Below are positions 1 to 11,836 of a DNA stretch of 64,000 nt, one piece after another; positions within the stretch are counted from its first letter, which is position 1, and each line of letters begins with the position of its first letter. This stretch comes from Lineus longissimus. Taxonomy: Eukaryota; Nemertea; Pilidiophora; Heteronemertea; Lineidae. The DNA is taken from the NCBI RefSeq assembly GCF_910592395.1, contig NC_088321.1, forward strand, positions 13,762,001-13,826,000. The letters run 5' to 3'. A model generated the notes under the pieces. That model did no database searches and was not told the origin of the DNA. It saw only the letters and a list, made by a program, of their open reading frames with translations. Made by a program: the position numbers and the translations under genes.

Positions 1-53
1 GAAAGTGCTCTCGGTATTGTGTCTCGTCCCGCTCTTTAAACTACTCGATAGCC

Positions 54-316
54 ACACTCTTAGCAATAAAGGTTTATGAGCTTCTGAAAAACATTTGAAG
101 CTTTTTCGGCGCAACACAAATATGCACCCCGCAGATGTTTTTTTTAGAAAAAGAAAAAACCCAGGTGGTTTTTGAGATTGAAAAACCTGTAACACGTATA
201 ATGGTCCTTCTCTTTGCTGGAAAACCTCTATGGAGTGCAATTTTATATTTGTTTTTGCCGAAAAACCATCAAAGATTTTTCAAAAGATCAAAACTTTTAT
301 TTCTAATCAAGAGTGC
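54..316. mobile_element. Family F palindromic MITE, copy 1
   Basis: Two arms of roughly 60 bases face each other. The left arm runs from CACTCTTAGCAATAAAG to TTTTTCGGC near 110. The right arm runs from GCCGAAAAA near 257 to AAGAGTG at 316. The same arms, and the same middle motif AAATATGCACC, recur at 45362-45600. That makes this a dispersed non-autonomous DNA transposon, not a one-off inverted repeat. It has no transposase frame and I see no clear target-site duplication. The short open frames that cross it are by-products of the palindrome. Confidence 0.7.
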
Positions 317-1885
317 AGTCTCCGACGTTGCTTGAGCTTTCAGGGTGTACGATTACTCTCAACCGAGTTTCAAAGAGGGAATTCTGTTCGGCGCATTGTG
401 TCTGTTAAAGCAAAATATCCAACTCGCCGCTTATCTAAGCCATCAGACAAACAACTCGATGACCAATTATACTAATTGATGTTGATGAATCGGCATCAAT
501 TCGCCTGATTTTTAATTTCCCAACAGTTTTGCAATAATCTCTCTGATGTCAAATCAATAATCACTTTGGCGCCTCATCGACTCATTTCCTTGGTTTTTCT
601 AAACATTGCTTAAGTGCAAAAAAAACATATTTCTTAGAGTGCTTACGAGTCCCCATCCGCTGCCTTGGTCGAGCAGCCAAGGCTGCTCCGCTTAGATCTT
701 AACACAAATGATCCCGTTTTATTGGAACTGCATGCTTCCCCAATAAGATTATCCCTAGCGCCAAAAGTAGCTTCGCCCGAAGCCAGACAAGAACAATACA
801 CTTACTTTCAGTCCCCTCAAAGGATATTAACTTATAGAAGAGGGAACATATATCTTTGGCATGTCGATATGAAGCCGTGGAAATTTAAGCCGAAATATCG
901 TGGCTAGGGTCGGGGGAGACCGCGGTGCAGCGATTAGGGAATTGTATAACTTTTTCGAGCCGTGATCGAGGTACTTTGATCAAATTCGTTCCGCTGATCA
1001 TGGAGCCTCGCATCGGACATGGTTGAAAAGTTAATCCCAGTGCACAACGCGTACACCAGCGTTCTCGCTCTGAAGCCGGTTATATTCTATTGTTTGGATG
1101 TCTTCAGCGCTTTAGCTCATCGCGTCTTATCGATGGCTTACGCTTTACTTAGTGTGAGACTTCACAAATGCGACCTGAAATAGAGACATTAGTTCTCCGA
1201 GCTATTCCTAAGTTCAGCTTTCGCATTGTTGTAGATTTTGATCGGTATTCATCAAAATGTTTTCGTGAGTTTGACCATATACAACCCGATATGTCAATCA
1301 ATGTAACTAGCTATCAAACTCGGATCTAGAATTCCGTAGTCTTGCTACTTTCGACGAGAATTTACTAGCAAAACAAAAAATCTTGATTATATTTATGAAA
1401 CTTGTTAGTTTGTTTGTCCATTGACGATTTATTATGTGACAGAGACCCACCTTATATGCATCCTACAATTAGCAAGGCGTTTGCTGAAACAAGAGGAATA
1501 CATCTTCAATTATGAGTCTTATATATTCGCTGCAGTATGCAAAAGAAGCTAAAAGGGCATGTTACATCCGGTTGCAGTGGTGGTTTCAGAAATAAAATAA
1601 AGCTGTGATACAAGTTGGTCTGATATGGGAATTCGTTGCAAAGTAGCTGCGAAGAGTAGGAGGGAATCGAATGACTCAAATAATAACCTTTTGGAAGGAC
1701 ATATACAAAACCGTTCAATACTTGAGAAATTGCCTAGAAAAGCATCCGAACAGTATTTTGAAAGGGGTTTCTCGGGTTACTTGAGCGTGCGCCCCACCTA
1801 CACTCATACTATTACAGGAGTAAACACAGGACGAGTAGCATTTCCGATATTTTGGATTATTCAAGGGGATGGCGGGGACTCCATG
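317..1885. other. No recognised feature
   Basis: AT-rich sequence with only chance-length open frames (an 80-codon frame at 665-907 has no recognisable motif). I see no RNA gene or repeat with a second copy in the window. Confidence 0.5.
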
Positions 1886-2306
1886 TGCCCGTGACACCAT
1901 TAGCGAGGATTAGCACCATTCCGACTCCCACTCCCACTCCGAGAGTGAATAGTTGCAACCAACGGACAACTGTGATTTAAATGATTTGATGGATGGTTTC
2001 CACTCCTGGAAAACCATCGTGGGAAAAAGAATCAGCATCTTTAAACTATTTTACTCTCATATCATGAATATTGAAGTCGTATTCCTATCCGTAAGAAATC
2101 GGCACGAATAGGAATACGACTTCGATATTTGCGGTTTATGCGCGCAATCGATTTAAGACACCAAATTCTTCCTCACATTATGACAGTGTTTCAACAATGG
2201 CTAGCGTCCATCAAATAATTTAAATCACAAGTATCCATAGGAGTTTCAGTCGGAGTGGGAGTCGGAATTGTGCTAATCCTCGCTATTGTAACATGAACCA
2301 ATCGTG
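1886..2306. mobile_element. Large palindromic (fold-back) element
   Basis: A 420-base inverted repeat. The left arm contains TAGCGAGGATTAGCACCATT (1901-1920) then CCGACTCCCACTCC. The right arm has the reverse complement, ending AATCCTCGCTATTG at 2287. Pairing continues inward through GTGATTTAAAT/ATTTAAATCAC and ends in a near-perfect hairpin at 2068-2129 whose arms read GAAGTCGTATTCCTAT. The flanks carry a 15-16 base direct repeat GGCGGGGAYTYCCATG (1871-1885 and 2307-2322) that may be a target-site duplication. No coding capacity. Confidence 0.75.
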
Positions 2307-2322
2307 GGCGGGGATTTCCATG

Positions 2323-3590
2323 ATAGAGTTAACGTCATTGCAACATTACCCTATCGTAGGTAGGGTTTTTTTCGGGGAATCCGGTGATACACTGGTCAAA
2401 GTATCGATAACAGTTTGAAGATTATCGGACACAGAAGCGCCATGCGATGATTATTCATGGGTGTAGGCCTATGGTCGCAGGTGTCGAGTGAAGGTAGTTT
2501 TTAGACACCTGTTACACGAAATGGATGAAAGAAGTACATGTAGTCATTGAAAAGACAAAATTCGTAAATTTTCAATGGGGACCAGTTATAAATATTGTGC
2601 ACACTTTTTTTCCATTATTTTCATTTCAGGTCGGGTTCACTATACATACATAAACAGTATAATGGAATCCAAAAATTGTGAAAGTGATAAATATTTTCGA
2701 AATATTTTTCTCCATTTCAGATTTTTTGTTTGTTTTCTGGTTGACGTTTTTAAAGTTTCACTGTATCTTAGTCTATATTTCACGTATTTATCTTGTTTTC
2801 AAATAAGGATAGAATTCAATAAATTACATGTAATTACCAAAATAAAACTTAAATTGTTCAACATTTTTCATTATTATTTTTCATGCTTTCTCACATGTGG
2901 CCACTCTTTGGGTATCACAGGTAAGTTGCTATATCAAAGATTTATGTCTCACATCTTCACCTAAAACGTATGTTTGCATCGTCATTTGTAAATGGATAGA
3001 CTGTAATTTCACCCAGCCAAAGCGGCGTGACGAAAATCCCGTGCGTATAATTTGAAGAGTTTCGTTCATAAAAAAACCCTATATATGCTCTATATACAGT
3101 AAAAGAGTGCGTTAGATACAGATGTATCTTGGCATTGTCCAAATCTTTGTTCTCTTCAAAGTTTTGGAGCATTCTAGTTAACAATAAAAAAGATACACGT
3201 AACTTCCAACCCATAAAAAACAACTTCCAAGTCTTTTTCTAAAAATGGCAAAAATGTATCGTTTTGTGACGCACCTATTCTCAGCCAATATTTTCGTAGT
3301 GGTCTATCTATTCCTTTCTGTGCAATTCATTCTGCATCAATGCTGCCGAGACTCTGTGAAGTGTGTATGAATGATATGGGTGATAAGACACCTCTTGGGA
3401 ATTTTAAATTTGCCTCGCATCGACGAGTGCAGTGATAAACCGCCTTAGCTAAATCTGGCAGGGATGCCAAGTTACTATTTTTGGGCGGGTTTCAGACTTA
3501 ATTTTCTCTCACTAAATGCTTAATCCAGAAGTATTAAGGTAGCAGGAAGGGTTGGGCGTTTGTGGTTTCTGAGTCTGAGGGGCTTGGTGT
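2323..3590. other. No recognised feature
   Basis: AT-rich. A 129-codon open frame at 2575-2964 (+) is rich in F, Y, I and K, as expected from base composition, with no recognisable domain. I treat it as chance. Confidence 0.5.
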
Positions 3591-3654
3591 CTGTTGACTG
3601 TGCTTTAAGAGAGACTAGGCATGGCGCCAGTCTCTCTTAAAGCACAGTCAACAG
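3591..3654. repeat. Perfect 26-bp hairpin
   Basis: The arms 3591-3616 and 3629-3654 are exact reverse complements (arm begins CTGTTGACTGTGCTTTAAGA) around a 12-base loop. Zero mismatches implies a recent origin, selection, or a cloning/assembly fold-back. There is no second copy in the window. Confidence 0.85.
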
Positions 3655-3957
3655 GCATTTGGTGTCAGTATTTGGGTAAGTACAGAATCAAGGCAGCTCA
3701 GAGAGCAATGATTGAACGATGCTGTGGACAAGTCCAAGGATACTGCATCAGTCACGACCAACTTCTCATCAGAAAGCGTCACCACCAGCATATTCAATTT
3801 TCAGTTCCAACCTGTACCAGTCCAATGCACGCCTGTCATGGTCAGCTTAGCGCGATATGGAACATTCTTCCGAAACTCAAGCGATGGAGGTCTGCTCATT
3901 AGCATATCTCGCGCACTGCTCCTTCTGGTCAAACATCGTAGTGAAATCGTAATGGAA

Positions 3958-3982
3958 AACGTCTGGCTTTGCGCCAGACGTT
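3958..3982. repeat. Short perfect hairpin (10-bp stem)
   Basis: AACGTCTGGC and GCCAGACGTT flank a 5-base loop TTTGC. It is an isolated stem-loop with no terminator-like U-run. Function unknown. Confidence 0.6.
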
Positions 3983-4606
3983 GAGACTAATAAGTGAAGA
4001 ACTAATAGGTAAAGAACTTCTACTTGCGCGAGACTGCTGTGATAAAATTATCATTGCAGAGACTCCGGTGACGTACACATATATTTTTTACGATTAAAAA
4101 TGCCCTCAAAAGACGACATGCAATGATTATTTTATTGATATTTCCTACTATATACCTTCCAATTATCACTTTATACAAATAGATCGGCGTTAGGTCGCAT
4201 GCTTTTCTTTCCTGGTGACACTATAAAGCAAAATAGTTGCAACCCCGTAAATGCGCTATAAGTCCAATAATAAGTGACGGTGACCCGTTATAAATGTTTC
4301 GCCAGCTTCGCTTTTTTGCCGCTACGCGGCGCTTTGGGCCCTTGCGTCTAGGTCTCTGAGGCCTTTTGAATGTTCAGACTTTTCACCAGTGTGAGTGCTG
4401 ATAAAACAATTGAGACTTTTGCCGGAGCTCATTGGCAACCGAGAATCAAACCATGCTTACAGTTTGCTTGGGGAACATTTGTCTACCTTTTGTGAAATCC
4501 CATGCGGTGTAATTTGTCATCGATCATCTAATACTGCCAATACTCTATAAAGGATAAATACCTACACCAGAAATGTCTGATGCAGGCTTGAAAAAACCCG
4601 CCTCTG
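3983..4606. other. No recognised feature
   Basis: No repeat with a partner in the window and no frame beyond chance length. A short GC-rich patch (CGCTACGCGGCGC, near 4320) stands out only by composition. Confidence 0.5.
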
Positions 4607-4780
4607 AGGCTGACGTTACATAGGCCTCATTCGTTCACTTCCCACATGTCACTTCCCCTTAATGCGTTCGTTCCTCACTGAATGCATGCCACAAGGCCGT
4701 GCATTCACCGAGGAACGTTAAGTAAAGCTGGAACGTGACATGTGGGAAGTGAACGAATGAGGCCTATGTAACGTCAGCCT
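4607..4780. mobile_element. Fold-back element with 46-bp perfect arms
   Basis: The arms 4607-4652 and 4735-4780 are exact reverse complements, starting AGGCTGACGTTACATAGGCC and containing GTTCACTTCCCACATGTCAC. Pairing continues imperfectly to the centre near 4693 (ACGTTCCTC / GAGGAACG; TGAATGCA / TGCATTCA). Such arms are typical of a young palindromic MITE. The next 200 bases to the right hold several GTCAC/GTGAC words that may be decayed copies. Confidence 0.8.
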
Positions 4781-5349
4781 GAGGCCGCGATTAATAGAGT
4801 TAACGTTTTCACATGTTACGTGTCACTGTTAATTCACTTTTCATGCGTGACTTGAAGAACGAACAAGTCATTCCAAAGAGCGAGCTACTTACGATTCACG
4901 ATGTCACATTTCACCCTCACATCGTATTCTCTAACTCATGACAAGTGAAACACGAGAAGTGACAACGTGAATCCTATACAAGTACTTGGTGCATGTAACT
5001 CCGGCCTAGGGTGTACAGGCATTTGATGGGGAGCATTGGATATCGTAAGGGAGTGTAGACATGATGCATAAGCATTTCAACGTGATCGATCTCCAACCAG
5101 GGATGAAATCACATTAGTAATTCAGCTGTTAACCAGAACACTGTAACGTCTTCTGTTCCATACACTGAGCTTTCTTAAATACACCACGTACTGTATAATT
5201 ATTTCTAGTGACCACCTCCGCTAATCAATGCCTTGTCGACTCATGAATGGCTCGTTTGTAAACATAATAATAGTCAATCATGCTGCTTTATAGGCTGCCG
5301 ATAACTAAGAGAATTCAATAAGTGCTGCTAATTGTTGCATGGTCAAGAC
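4781..5349. other. No recognised feature beyond GTCAC-rich patch
   Basis: 4795-4990 contains repeated GTGTCAC, AAGTGAC and TTCAC words resembling the fold-back arms to the left. The rest is unremarkable. Confidence 0.45.
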
Positions 5350-5611
5350 AGAATGGCTGAAGCTGGTTGGCACAGAGACAGTAAACTTAGGTTGTCTTCC
5401 CGGTTTTGGTGGAAATGGTCAACAGTTGTTGTTGTTAACCAAGAATGGCTGAAGCTGGTTGGCACAGAGACAGTAAACTAAGGTTGTCTTCCCGGTTTGG
5501 GTGGAAATGGTCAACAGTTGTTGTTGTTAACCAAGAATGGCTGAAGCTGATTGGCACAGAGACAGTTAACTTCAGCTTTTGTCTTCCCGTTTGGGGTGGA
5601 AATAGTCAACC
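5350..5611 (+). repeat. 92-bp tandem repeat, three units
   Basis: Units start at 5350, 5442 and 5534, each with AGAATGGCTGAAGCTGGTTG and, in the full units, TCAACAGTTGTTGTTGTTAA. Units 1 and 2 are nearly identical; the third is more diverged and incomplete. The 86-codon frame running through units 2 and 3 translates repeat sequence and is not a gene. Confidence 0.85.
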
Positions 5612-6773
5612 TACTGAAAGGATTCAGCATAGGCCGGGGACTAAATGTGAATTCATGACATCTCTGCCGCAGTTGACTATAAACCTCAATTTTAACTTTT
5701 CTTGAGGCTTTAATGTTAATTTCTATTCCAGGACCGATGGTTGCTGCCTATTCTAAAATACCTGGATTTAGAACGAACTTTGCAGTGTAAATGCACTATA
5801 CGCAAACGAAGCCTCGTTTTGAATTCAACTGTTATGGCCGGGCAACCATAACCTCTTGGGTTGGTTCAAAATGTGGTAGCTATCAAAAAGCATTAAAAAA
5901 ACACTTTTTGTTGTTTAATTTGAGATATTTTAAAATAGAAATTGATATCTCGCCATTGGTATTGATTGCCTTACCAAAACCGCTTGGATAGAGCTGAAAT
6001 GTTGGTCAAAACCTCAGCAGACATTTTAGCTTCACCCTCACGGTTTTGGTGAGACAACCAATACCTCCAGTCTTAGCATCATGCTTCATTATTTGGAAAT
6101 GTCAGCTAATGCCAAAGTGAGATAACAGGCTCGAGGTCCTGAAGGATTCAATTGTTAGCCAAAATATCTATGCCGCCACGGGCAGTATAGTTCCTTGCGA
6201 AAACGGCCAAATAAGGCAATATTTCAGCTCCCCACATAACATGAGTGACTAAATCTTCTCGACTGTGGGCAGAGTCATATATTTTCCTATATTGCCAAAT
6301 GCGTGCTTGAATAATAGCCGTAAGGTCCTATCGTCCTTTTATTTAAATTGTTTTCCGAGATGCTGTCTTGAATTGAAAAAGATTTACACGAACTTGGAGC
6401 CGGATCTTGAATATAAGATTGCCTTTTCTGCAAATACCGACCTTTTGGCGATTCGCTGCAAACTTGCTTCCAAAACCTTTTAATTCGGAGATAGAAAATA
6501 TGTAAATAAGCAACGCACATGTGGTATCTTCGTAGATAAACGCCAGCAACTCTTCTTTCACAACTATCATTTAGCTTGAGGACATTAAAATAGGCGTGGG
6601 GTTCAACTAAAAGCATCACATTGAACTTCATTGCTAACTTGCTAAATATTCTATCCAGCTAGTGTATCACGAGACAATACAAGTGTTATTGAAGTTGTCT
6701 AAATCAAACCTATATGATATCGTTTTTTTGACGACCCAAGGCTCCACTTCGAGGGATAAGGTTTAAGTCTAAT
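5612..6773. other. No gene; one short dispersed motif
   Basis: 5782-5802 carries CAGTGTAAATGCACTATACG, which recurs inverted at about 16073-16093, each near GCCTCGTT. This may be a short end fragment of a shared repeat. Otherwise nothing recognised. Overlapping frames near 6287-6631 (114 codons, minus) are chance-length. Confidence 0.45.
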
Positions 6774-7513
6774 GGCCAGAGTACATTACTGTTCATAGAT
6801 TTTGGTACAAAAGTACCCCTAGGGTCAATCAATCCTCACAAAATTGTATATGTGTTGAGAAGAACCCTTTAACAATATCTTGATAAAATTTTACAACATT
6901 CCGATACAAAATGCCTGAGAAAAATGACTTCTTTGCATACAGCATATCCATCAAGTCGTCACTCGCGCATTGATATGACCCTGTCAAAACACGAGATCTA
7001 AACTGACCAGTGAGACCACATTTTCTTAAATATATTGTCTAAAAGCATAATTCTGTGATGGCCTGACTCTGATTTAGATCTAAAATCAACCACAGATTAA
7101 GAATTCATTCCATTTTGATCCATCCCAGCCATATATTTAGGCCAGAGACCTCTATTAAAACCTGTGTACATTACATGTACATTGTTGTGCATAAGTTTTG
7201 GTAAAAAAAGTACACATTGGACCAATCAATCTGCACAAAATTTTATATGTGTCAAGAAGAACCCTTTGCCAATAGCATAATAAAGTTTAAAAACATTCCT
7301 ATACCGATTGCCTGAGAAAAAGAGATTTCCGTACACCATATCGATCAAAACGTCACTGGCGCATTGATATGGCCCTGTCAAAGTACAAGAGACCACATTT
7401 TCTTAAATATATTATCAAAAAGCATATTTCTGTGATGGCCTGACTCTGTAGATTTAGAATCAACCACAGATTAAGAATTCATTCCATTTTGATCCATCCC
7501 AACCATGTATTTA
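6774..7513 (+). repeat. Diverged ~366-bp tandem duplication
   Basis: Unit 1 (6774-7139) and unit 2 (7140-7513) both begin GGCCAGAG and end CATTTTGATCCATCCCA plus about 15 bases. Shared blocks in order: TTTGGTA, AATCAATC, GAAGAACCCTTT, GCGCATTGATATG, ACCACATTTTCTTAAATAT, CTGTGATGGCCTGACTCTG. Differences are mostly substitutions and small indels, so it is an old duplication. No reading frame is conserved between units. Confidence 0.85.
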
Positions 7514-8305
7514 CCGTTACTTGATATTTTAATAAGCTCTATGTGACTTCCGGTCGTTAATGAATACGTGTCTCTGCCCTAATCACCATCCCCATTATTG
7601 ATCGCATTAGCCTTTTAACCACGTCTTCTATCATTAATTGAACTATTATTCAGTATTGTGTGGAAACACTCGAGTTATTACAATACAACATTTTTAGATG
7701 CAAACACGAGATAAAGAGCATTTGTTTGAAGATGTAGGATAGTGATATTTCTTCATAATCACATCATTACGTATTCTATAGATTTTTCGGGAAGACAGAA
7801 TCTTATCATATACCCCACACTTAATGATTTCGCCTTGATGATTTACATGTACTGAGTGTCCAATAAAACATTTCTTACTTTCTTCTATCAGTTCTACCTA
7901 AATCAGTTTGTGACTTACTGATATCTTACCAGATTTCTTCTGGTGTTTAACCCATAGCTGGATACATGGGAATGGATTAGACATTGCATCCTGAATAAAT
8001 AATAATTCGTTCGGTTTTGTTAATGCGAAAGAGTGCTTTTAAAGATCGAAAGAGTGATTTATTTCATAAGACACCCAGTACATGAGATCAATATTGAGGA
8101 ATGGCATTATTTGTATCGGAATTTGGCATTTTAGATAGTAATACTATTTTGAAATAATGGAAGATTCTAGAAATTCGATGTTGTTAATCTCAGAGATTGT
8201 TGCATCAGGAACATCGATAATGCTGGAAGACAAAGAAATCTCTTACACTCTGCACCACTGCTTTTCGATAAAATCCCAAATCAAACTGTTTTCATATCAT
8301 ATTCC
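7514..8305. other. No recognised feature
   Basis: AT-rich with only short frames. Nothing with a second copy seen. Confidence 0.5.
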
Positions 8306-8512
8306 ACTGGTAGGAAGCTTTTCCGACTTCTTAGCAGTTTCTCTTACTTTTTCCTGATTTATCCGACAAAGGTCCGACGTTGTCCGACTTTTCCCTGATT
8401 TATCCGACGACATTGCCAAACTTTTTCCTGAAAACCTGTAAAAAATACCAGGGCTACGTAAAATAGGGCATTAACGACCAAAGGCCTATGTTGAAGAGGG
8501 GTTAATGAGGTT
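8306..8512 (+). mobile_element. Family C MITE, single-arm copy
   Basis: Starts ACTGGTAGGAAGCTTTTCCG, continues CTGATTTATCCGACAAAGG and ends with AAAGGCCTATG and TTAATGAGG. It aligns with 36348-36535 over its whole length. Its first ~100 bases match the arms of the fold-back copy at 24884-25106. No coding capacity. Confidence 0.7.
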
Positions 8513-8570
8513 GAACAATGCGATATGCGTTCGCGTTGGCGTTTCGGGGATTTGCGAAAACTCATAATTT
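8513..8570 (+). repeat. Family D short repeat
   Basis: Contains TTGAACAATGCGATATGCG then GTTCGCGTTGGCGTTTCGGG and GATTTGCGAAAACTC. Close relatives lie at 17489-17580 and 63815-63875. Here it directly abuts a family C element. Confidence 0.6.
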
Positions 8571-8925
8571 AGTATACATGCTTCCCGAAATTGGTGGCTT
8601 GCATTGGAACTAACTTTTTCCCCTTGTCCGTCATAAAAGGCATTCAAGTAATTGGTAAACCATGACTATCTCCTTTGTCCCTCCACCATAATGCCTAGTT
8701 TCCCCTTATGACATCACTATTTCGGTCACTCAGCGCCCCATTTCTGGTAAGGTGTATAAGATGGCAATCCTTGTAGCTGTGCTATGTTTTTGTAAACACG
8801 TCCCCTGTATAAGACAATATATCCTTAAAGTGGTTTGTTCTTCAATGTAAGTAATCCAATCCAATGGTTCTTTGAATCGAAAATAAGATCTCGTCATTTT
8901 CAATTTTGAATTTCGATAGAATTTT

Positions 8926-9125
8926 AAATAATTAATTGCAGCGTTTTGTTTTCAGAGTGAATACATGATGATGTTAAAAAGTGACAGTTTTTGGCCAGCT
9001 TTCTCACTTAAAGTAATAAGAAAAAAAATAATTAATTACAGCGTTTTATTTTCAGAGTGAATACATGATGATGTTAAAAAGTGACAGTTTTTGGCCAGCT
9101 TTCTCACTTAAAGTAATAAGAAAAA
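8926..9125 (+). repeat. 100-bp tandem duplication
   Basis: Units 8926-9025 and 9026-9125 are almost identical over 100 bases (AATAATTAATTRCAGCGTTT, then GAATACATGATGATGTTAAA, then TTTTTGGCCAGCTTTCTCAC). This is a recent duplication. Confidence 0.9.
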
Positions 9126-11067
9126 TGCTTGAAGCAAAAGTCCACCATTAGTTTTGATGAATTTACAAAATTGATTGTGACTTCGAATTATGTTTCTTCC
9201 GAAGTATTCGAATTCTTTCCTTCGTAAGGAACCGAAGTCCTTCGCATTTATTTGGGTTTTTTTTCGACTGGAACACTGAGTTCGCTTCAGTCACCATGTT
9301 TTGCGAAGTGGTAAAAACTAGTGACTTCCATCTCCAAACGAACGTTTTCAACATTTTTCCCATTAATTGTTAAATTATGCTATCGACATCTTCATCAATA
9401 ATCTGTTAATAATTTATCACAACATTCGGAAAATATTTGACTAGTTTCTTTCGTGTTATGAACAATATTGCGGATCAATTATGACAAACAATGCTACGTG
9501 TAATGGTTATTGCAAAAGCCTTCATCCAGGAAGGTATGAAATTTCAAATTAATTTCTTTTTACATTACGGCAAATCTGCGCTAGTGACTGAAAAATTCCC
9601 TCCTCAGATCCTACATATTTCCTCTTATTCTGTGATGAAATAATTCTCGGCTCACTCTACCACTTGTCACCATGTGGTATGTTGATTCAGGTAGATAACA
9701 ACATCTTGGTAGGGCCAGCACAGCAGACAGCAAGGTCTCACAATCCCAGACCAAAGGTAGATCAGACCTACGTAAGATTACTAGAACAGGCCTCCCCAAG
9801 TTATCAAGATAACACGGAATATGAACAAAAGCCAGTGATGTTTTATTATTGCTGAAAGTTTCTCTAGCGAAGATTAGCCGTAATGTACATTTTTCACGAT
9901 TTGAACCAATCTTGAAGTGTGATTTATTATTTACATATTATTTTAAGAGCAGAAAACCTGCATCCCTGTGTAGATAGGTCGAACTTATAAAAATATAATC
10001 ATTCGTTTTACATCAGGTCACAGCTGTAAACCCAACTATTTCTTGGAAGTGAAATAGGAGCAAAATGTTAACTGGGCACTTCCCATACCAAGTTCGAAAA
10101 TCTCGATTAGAGTCTTATACGATCCATAATTAAGATGTTAAAATGATGTGCTAAAAAGTACAGTCACGGTCAAAAGAAAACATTAACACTAACAAATTCT
10201 GCAATATCTCCTTAAATATTCACAATTTTGTTTCAAAACATTTTAAGAACACTTTTGATACATTTTGATAGTGTTTTACACTATTTGAGGTGGTTGCGAT
10301 TATCTGAAGTAAAGTTCTATTTTTTCGTGAATTTCAAAAAAGGTAAAATGATATAAAACTTTTCAAACTCAAATATTTTCAAGAAAACCATGTCCTACAA
10401 ATGTAACTCAAAGGCGTTTTGTTTTCACTATGCTTATTCGGTAACGGTCCCAATATCATTCATAGAAAAAAAAAATTTGAAAAGACTTTAAAAAAAGATC
10501 TCACTTTCAACTGTAGTTATTACCTCTGCGACGGCCCCTTTCAGATGTTGATCAGTCAAACACGACCAAATCATGTTAGACACTTGTATTGATAACTGAC
10601 TAAGATATAAACAGATCATTTGTCACGTATTTCTTTTAGAACAAAAACTCACCTAAAGGCGTAAATATTAGTTTCGCAATAAGAAAACTGTTTATAGATA
10701 ACATAACGACCTTGTCCGATGTTATACTCGACTATGATAACCCCAAGAGAAGAAACATAGAAAGTTCATAGGACTTATGTGACCGTTTTCCAGAAGAAAA
10801 CAACTTTTTAAAAATGATACTTTTTCTTCCTTCTCCCCTTTCCTCCATTTGCAGTAGACGCCTTCTTTGACACATTTATATCACAAACGTGCCAGGTGGG
10901 TGGTCATAGTACAATTGACATTTCAAGTGCATAGTGAAGGTACATTGTATCATAAGCCATCGATTCGTTCTCAGAGTATTGAGCATCATATAAAGACCCC
11001 TGGGTGTCGACTACAATCTTTCTTCCTTGATCTGTTGTGGGCTTGGTAATTCAATGCTCACCCAAAA
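9126..11067. other. No recognised feature
   Basis: Nearly 2 kb, notably AT-rich around 10140-10500, with A- and T-tracts. No frame above 66 codons and no repeat partner found. Confidence 0.5.
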
Positions 11068-11350
11068 GGGGCCTCATTGAATTGACGGAATGAACGGAAA
11101 GAACGGAATCAGATGGAACGTGAACGCCAAAGGTTTATTCAACTCGAGGGAGTGGCCTGGCCGACACGAGACATAGATATAATATCTCTGCTGCCCTATC
11201 CACCAAAACCATTTCATTGTCTCTCCCCCCCCCCCCCATTTGACATGTTTGAAGTGGAAAAAAAGTTTCTGACTGTTTTAAGTATGATTTCATAATGTTC
11301 CGTCATATTCCGTTCATACCGTTCCGTTCCGCCAATTCGATGAGGCCCCA
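11068..11350. mobile_element. MITE with GGGGCCTCAT ends
   Basis: The ends are inverted: GGGGCCTCATTGAATTGACG at 11068 and the reverse complement of GGGGCCTCATCGAATTGGCG ending at 11350. Sub-terminal GGAACG/GAACGGAA words repeat within both arms. The flanks are AAAA on both sides (CCAAAA left, AAAAGG right), so a short A-rich target duplication is possible. A 15-base C-run lies inside at about 11223-11237. No transposase. Confidence 0.75.
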
Positions 11351-11773
11351 AAAGGTTGCAATTGGATCCACAAACAAAACGATCTGTTTTCTGAGGCATT
11401 GTTAGTCATGGGGGAGTGAATCAAGATATATGCGGATAGGTCTGGAGGAGTGGTTTTATACCTCACAGTATGGGGGCGTTCGTTATATATTTAGCAACAA
11501 CAACAACAACAAAAACAACGACTATTCTATGGATTTCGTTTAAGGCATCAACTTAAAGATCGGGTCCCCCACCACCTTTTAAAAAAGATGAGCGTTCTGT
11601 TATCAGCGCTCGATTTTAGATAGCGTTTTATTTTCCAGATTTCGCGAAAGAAAATGATAATCTGAATATTTTTGTGATTGGAATAACTTCAAGAAACTTC
11701 ATAATCCGCCGGTATTTTTTCTAATTCACGAATCGCATTTCCAGTAGGTCTTATACCAGTATACTGATGAGAG

Positions 11774-11797
11774 ATAATAATAATAATAATAATAATA
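11774..11797. repeat. (ATA/ATT)n microsatellite, LINE 3' tail
   Basis: About eight ATA units. On the minus strand this is a run of ATT directly after GGCGCTATTCC...AAAAGAGACT, downstream of the reverse-transcriptase tail at 11837-12070. Short tandem tails are usual for CR1/L2-type LINEs that lack poly(A). Confidence 0.75.
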
Positions 11798-11836
11798 GTC
11801 TCTTTTATGGCGCTATTCCATGGACAGAGTCCTTGC

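Noticed and set aside
665-907. 80-codon plus-strand frame
   Set aside because: No domain, no context, chance-length.
2575-2964. 129-codon plus-strand frame rich in aromatic residues
   Set aside because: Composition follows the T-rich DNA; no motif, no splice context, no repeat or homologue recognised.
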